The position numbers were made by a program, and so were the translations under genes. Below the pieces are notes generated by a model. It saw only the letters and a list, made by a program, of their open reading frames with translations. It had not been told where the DNA came from and did no database searches. 64,000 bases of DNA from a virus, in the IMG/VR virus record IMGVR_UViG_3300034102_002265, positions 1 to 64,000 of that record. The stretch is one strand, 5' to 3'. This document shows positions 62,201 through 64,000 of this stretch, one piece after another (within the stretch, counting starts at the first letter, position 1; the number at the start of each line of letters is the position of its first letter).

Positions 62201-64000
62201 TAATGGAATATGAAAACTTCTGATAGTAGAAATTATCAGAAATTTTTTGCAAAGAATCATTCAGAATACCGGAAGAAAAATCTATAGAGGATGTTTTATC
62301 TCTAGAAACTCCTAAAGTAGCATATAAATTAAATACATCAAAATATTCTACTGTACCATTAATTTTGGATATTTCTCCAAAAATTTTATCTCCAGTGTTT
62401 ATTTCACCAGAAATATTTTTCAATCTCATTTGATTGAGTTTATTATCCCAACCATTTTCCATGACTGTACCGGAAAATGTTTCTGAGGTTACTTTTTCAT
62501 TTGAAATATAACTTACATCATCCTTTAGAACCATATTAAACTCAGGCATGTTATTTTTATTAATAACAATACCCAAATTAAATTCGTCACTATATGTACC
62601 AAAAGAACCGGTAGAAATTCCCGACATGTTATAAGTTACAGTATTATTACTGGTACTTACGCCAACAACGTCAAAGAAAGAATAATTATATGAAGATGAA
62701 TTGAAATTAGATTGATCGGATGTGGAATCGGTCAGTCTACAATTTTCAATAAAAATTTTGTCTCCGATTTTAAATGGATATACATAATCAGTTCTTCCAA
62801 ATCCGGAAGATATAAAAGGATTAAATGTAGGATTATTTGTTAACTCTAATGTTACTAAATCGCCTGCTATCGAAATTGCATCAATTTCATATCCATTTGA
62901 ATTGTATATTGAAATAATATCCAATGGTGCTGATAGTGAAGTAGAATTTTTGATGATATCTACAGAAGTTACGGATCCTCCAGATATTTTAGCGTTAAGT
63001 TCAATTCCACTAGTATCATTTTTTACTATTAATTTTGGTGAACTATTATATCGTTGACCCCCAGTAACAATTCCAATGTAATCTATAGTTCTTATATCTT
63101 TTATTCCAATAACAGTTGGTACACTAAGAGATGGTGAAAGTGTAGGATCTGTTGGATAATCAAATCCATCTTTGACTCTACTAAAAGTCTCAACTCTTCC
63201 TATATTTGGTGATATAAGTTTTAATACTGCATTTTTACCAGAAACACTTTGTACTCCTCTAATATTAGGTAATTTTTTGTATCCTCTACCTGGGAAATTA
63301 ATTTTTAATTTGGATATTGGTCCTAATGCACTGGTGGAGGTGGTTTTATATGAAAACTCTGTAACACTTTGACTAATAATATTAGTTTCAACAAAAGTTA
63401 ATTTTTTAGTATTAAAGAAAGAGAATGTTTTGTCAGAAGAAACTGATACTTTAAATTTACTATTCAGTTGGTGATTTATTATTGAAATTTTATTATAAGA
63501 TTTTACATCATTATCTGATGATATTTGTTTCTTAGTTTCATCAGATGATCCCCTAGGGAATAAATTATAATAAATTGGGAAAAACTGCGCTGAAAGGTCC
63601 AAAATAACTTTAGAATTGTCACTTCCAGGAACTCCTTGTCTACTTACAAAAAATCCCGCTCTTTCATTAATTTTTTGAATAAAATTAGAATCAAAGTAAA
63701 ACTGTAGGTCTAGATTATTCAAACTACTATCAGATAAATCAAATTCTATTTTTGCAGTTCTTACACACGAAATTTGTGGATTTACAAAATACAATTTGTG
63801 AGTAGTTCCAACACCTCCATCCGAAGAAAAATTAATGAACTTGGATTCATTTATATCACTCCTATACTGACATAATTTTATAAAATTAAAATCAGTTTTT
63901 AAGACATAATAAACACCATAGTTGGTTAGTCCATTTATAGGAGAAGTAGCAATATAAACAACTTTATCACCGGTTTCTATATTACCGTTATATGAAGAAA
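56298..64000 (-). CDS. gp7-like giant baseplate protein, partial at N-terminus
   Basis: The frame is open from the stop at 56298 to the right edge; about 2567 residues are visible and no real start is present (the apparent TTG at 63794 is internal, with open codons on to 64000). By order, immediately before gene 8, it takes the place of T4 gp7 (1032 residues), but it is far larger. It is beta-rich, with many GxGYxxxPxVxI modules, a repeated YVGI-T module shared with the giant fibre, and near the C-terminal third (about 57100-57950) a run of VxVGxxGxI and S-x-D-G-x-x-W motifs that look like a beta-propeller. The homology with gp7 itself is by position, so the identity is moderate. Confidence 0.8.
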   Translation of the reverse strand, partial: SSYNGNIETGDKVVYIATSPINGLTNYGVYYVLKTDFNFIKLCQYRSDINESKFINFSSDGGVGTTHKLYFVNPQISCVRTAKIEFDLSDSSLNNLDLQFYFDSNFIQKINERAGFFVSRQGVPGSDNSKVILDLSAQFFPIYYNLFPRGSSDETKKQISSDNDVKSYNKISIINHQLNSKFKVSVSSDKTFSFFNTKKLTFVETNIISQSVTEFSYKTTSTSALGPISKLKINFPGRGYKKLPNIRGVQSVSGKNAVLKLISPNIGRVETFSRVKDGFDYPTDPTLSPSLSVPTVIGIKDIRTIDYIGIVTGGQRYNSSPKLIVKNDTSGIELNAKISGGSVTSVDIIKNSTSLSAPLDIISIYNSNGYEIDAISIAGDLVTLELTNNPTFNPFISSGFGRTDYVYPFKIGDKIFIENCRLTDSTSDQSNFNSSSYNYSFFDVVGVSTSNNTVTYNMSGISTGSFGTYSDEFNLGIVINKNNMPEFNMVLKDDVSYISNEKVTSETFSGTVMENGWDNKLNQMRLKNISGEINTGDKIFGEISKINGTVEYFDVFNLYATLGVSRDKTSSIDFSSGILNDSLQKISDNFYYQKFSYSIKGNIPYNVWRESVRSIVHPSGFKEFSDLEILTKPTLNEVNLGIAKSSDMKPRLSATDSFTFINIDQTVPINLKTNFARVYEEELLPDGSIQNVFLDEGIDLTSYIINKTNKVVEIDDISAQFDGTSEQQLDGRFADASDLLDGNKTFIQEEVVGFVTTKYSGITTNVGWSKTVFYDSVGNIVDAISNDVKYKSNNKSVQEGLNYWSGLSTTYVSGISTETIESFKYIIDLSKYIINNVGVKTSYQLGNTVSISTAIYNNITGITTIITSSAHGLSTTTTNYVVLKNISFFFNSGSGITTTVFPNSTSTTGPLTTQKFVYQVEVIDSVRFRVNPGPSTISYNYASGGTVQKAFISTSQYTNTTILPDVDCSLTYSENCCADVWTAIGNYVGIITTIIGIGTTGAPNNIIYPSLAKGGSTVGLSTFKLKNKGTSLFKHEFPGSNVDIVNDKFIIANHNFQSGQELLYSYSGGSPIGIATTSYVNGNLDTLLNIFNYDGTAILENGYNVAITTSISGIVPTGPTGTINYTQVLGFNTTGFGTNALFNVLINYNGGGVAISTSIIPTYGGYGYNVGEQVSISGTYFAGTSPTNDLTFIISKTGPTVIQSEANTSYLSVPSLDLSGATFDVSRDSTGAITYVKVLNGGSGYTTNSVISIAGTYIGGTGSKDDLSFSPLELGTKTLPTSVFVYKLNDNEFKLSGLSTSVFLNLTGVGTATHSLSYKEPNSSVIITIDGIIQKAVTRKSLNVSFASSVSSASTTIISISSGISSLSTGDVIDIDGEYVSIKTIGITSTNQIEVVRGYFGTVALAHTVGASGTVLVGDFNIVGDVIYFDQSPNGKIGPVGLETGSAFGGRVFSRKFDPNISQDRNILFDDISLSFTGIAATEFTLKSDGQTTNTIFNNVNSSTNINNNPIVTINNVFQNPTSDYTVDGVGTNVIKFLSGTPNSGKISKVSISTSYGYAPRIGAAATVIVSTAGTISSVIVTGSGSGYRNPPVISIASTIGFGASVVATVSAAGTISGFTIINAGSGYTTTSRPEVAIGIPTGYSNLSLGYTGGTSGVGQKAKLTVEVGMGSSVITYKFDESGIGYKVGDKLTPIGIVTDPSLSFQPLVLTVEEVETDSFYGFYPGQFVQFDDISEFFNGFTKKFTLTTTLNGVKQVLGLRVPDGTDLDITNNIFIYVNDILQVPNVSYKFSGSRVIFTEPPKAGSKCVILYYRGSSIDVELIDPPKTIKPGDSIIIQENPEDLFDISQFDRVVKKITAADQFETFNYYSVGIITDPTKIRPLTWKKQLNDTVINGSLYSKSRPNLQSSVKPSATIIKKIEPTDTVIYVDNAYPLFSDLDSLPEDIRDVLVLENRSIQESLGQCVVSTSSTISSITINDGGVGYANTQSPKVIVSESLIIRKDPIFNWSGSIGLSTSYDLKSIKYKNKFISVGNNSVYSTSFDGINWQVSTVGFGQSSNFNSLEVVGVGTSNFLLSVGNLGQIIKATDYGNVISPWTQIPLQEDVSIPGFGAVNRVSSGYTGTFNEIAYSSITNTWVTVGAAGSIFVGTGVGTDSFVSRYSETLSDLNSVAFGAEYFVSVGDDGVIRTSNDGNIWEFVSSPVITNLNKVIYVDGKYVAVGDYGVVIRSIDRTSYEIVSNNLGIVNITNIYYNYGFYVIITALGDLYYSFDLSNWIYRSTSQSNFINSLVFVDNLGSDGRYVAIGSGATAIYAEPIYNRAEAISSVTSGVVTSIQIINGGFGYDLNNPPPVIIEPDSYNTELIKSFKVTGDHGVIIGVTTYISGTPGIGTTSPKISFTLKSEQYDNSTLGIGYSSLNIFGVLNSQLSKGDYFVITDSNVETGGDLVGITTLLGGMSNYPNSKIGIAKSFIDGIYIVEDVTTPSVGIVTVTCNFAPMVDNYVKVYTRGLNNTGVGTNNYYGKYSWAKIYDYQNRILGNPKTFEVFNDNGISGISSSPKIIRTRSVISK

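Noticed and set aside
63792-63794. TTG as start of the gp7-like giant
   Set aside because: The frame stays open from there to the right edge with a credible protein sequence, so the true start is outside the window.
1-64000. tRNA genes or insertion sequences
   Set aside because: No cloverleaf-like segment in the short intergenic spaces and no transposase or terminal inverted repeats were noticed; a tool search was not possible.

Overview
This window looks like part of the genome of a marine T4-like myovirus. The best match is a cyanophage, or a close relative such as a pelagiphage. It is AT-rich and densely packed. Almost every gene lies on the minus strand, in the T4 structural order when read from high to low coordinates: a gp7-like giant, 8, host-recognition region, 13, 14, 15, 16, 17, 18, 19, 20, 67, 21, 22, 23, then a gp3-like tube protein, uvsY, uvsW, 55, 47 and 46. 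Cyanophage-type markers are a DUF3110 gene between 47 and 46, a CobT-like zincin/VWA protein, a DUF4815 baseplate giant and Cys/Gly-rich adhesins. No tRNA, CRISPR array, insertion sequence or photosynthesis gene was seen.

Layout. 1-3029: a partial structural gene with EEVEQIDE repeats, the CobT-like protein and a small gene coupled to 46. 3026-8942: recombination, repair and late-transcription genes (46, 47, 55, uvsW, uvsY). 8905-15834: tube-like protein, capsid, scaffold, protease, prohead core, portal and tail tube. 15870-25863: sheath, terminases, tail terminator and neck. 25935-31253: a sugar cassette with hldD alone on the plus strand, facing a tight six-gene minus-strand operon (GT9 transferase, carbamoyltransferase, the two HldE domains as separate genes in reversed order, a HAD phosphatase and a cupin). 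31333-44755: adhesins and fibres. 44846-64000: small virion proteins and three large baseplate proteins, the last running off the right edge.

Regulation. A sigma70-type promoter with exact 17-bp spacing (TTGTCA/TATAAT) precedes gene 55, the late sigma factor. T4-type late promoters (TATAAATA or one mismatch) precede many structural genes, and five overlap the stop codon of the gene before. Rho-independent terminators follow 23, the CobT-like gene and the 335-residue virion gene. At the convergent hldD/cupin junction, two further terminators each lie inside the coding sequence of the opposing gene.

The most unusual system is the sugar cassette. It encodes most of the ADP-L-glycero-D-manno-heptose pathway plus a heptosyltransferase-like enzyme and an O-carbamoyltransferase, and a late promoter drives the operon. 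This suggests that a possibly carbamoylated heptose is added late in infection to host surface glycan or to the virion. That role is inferred.
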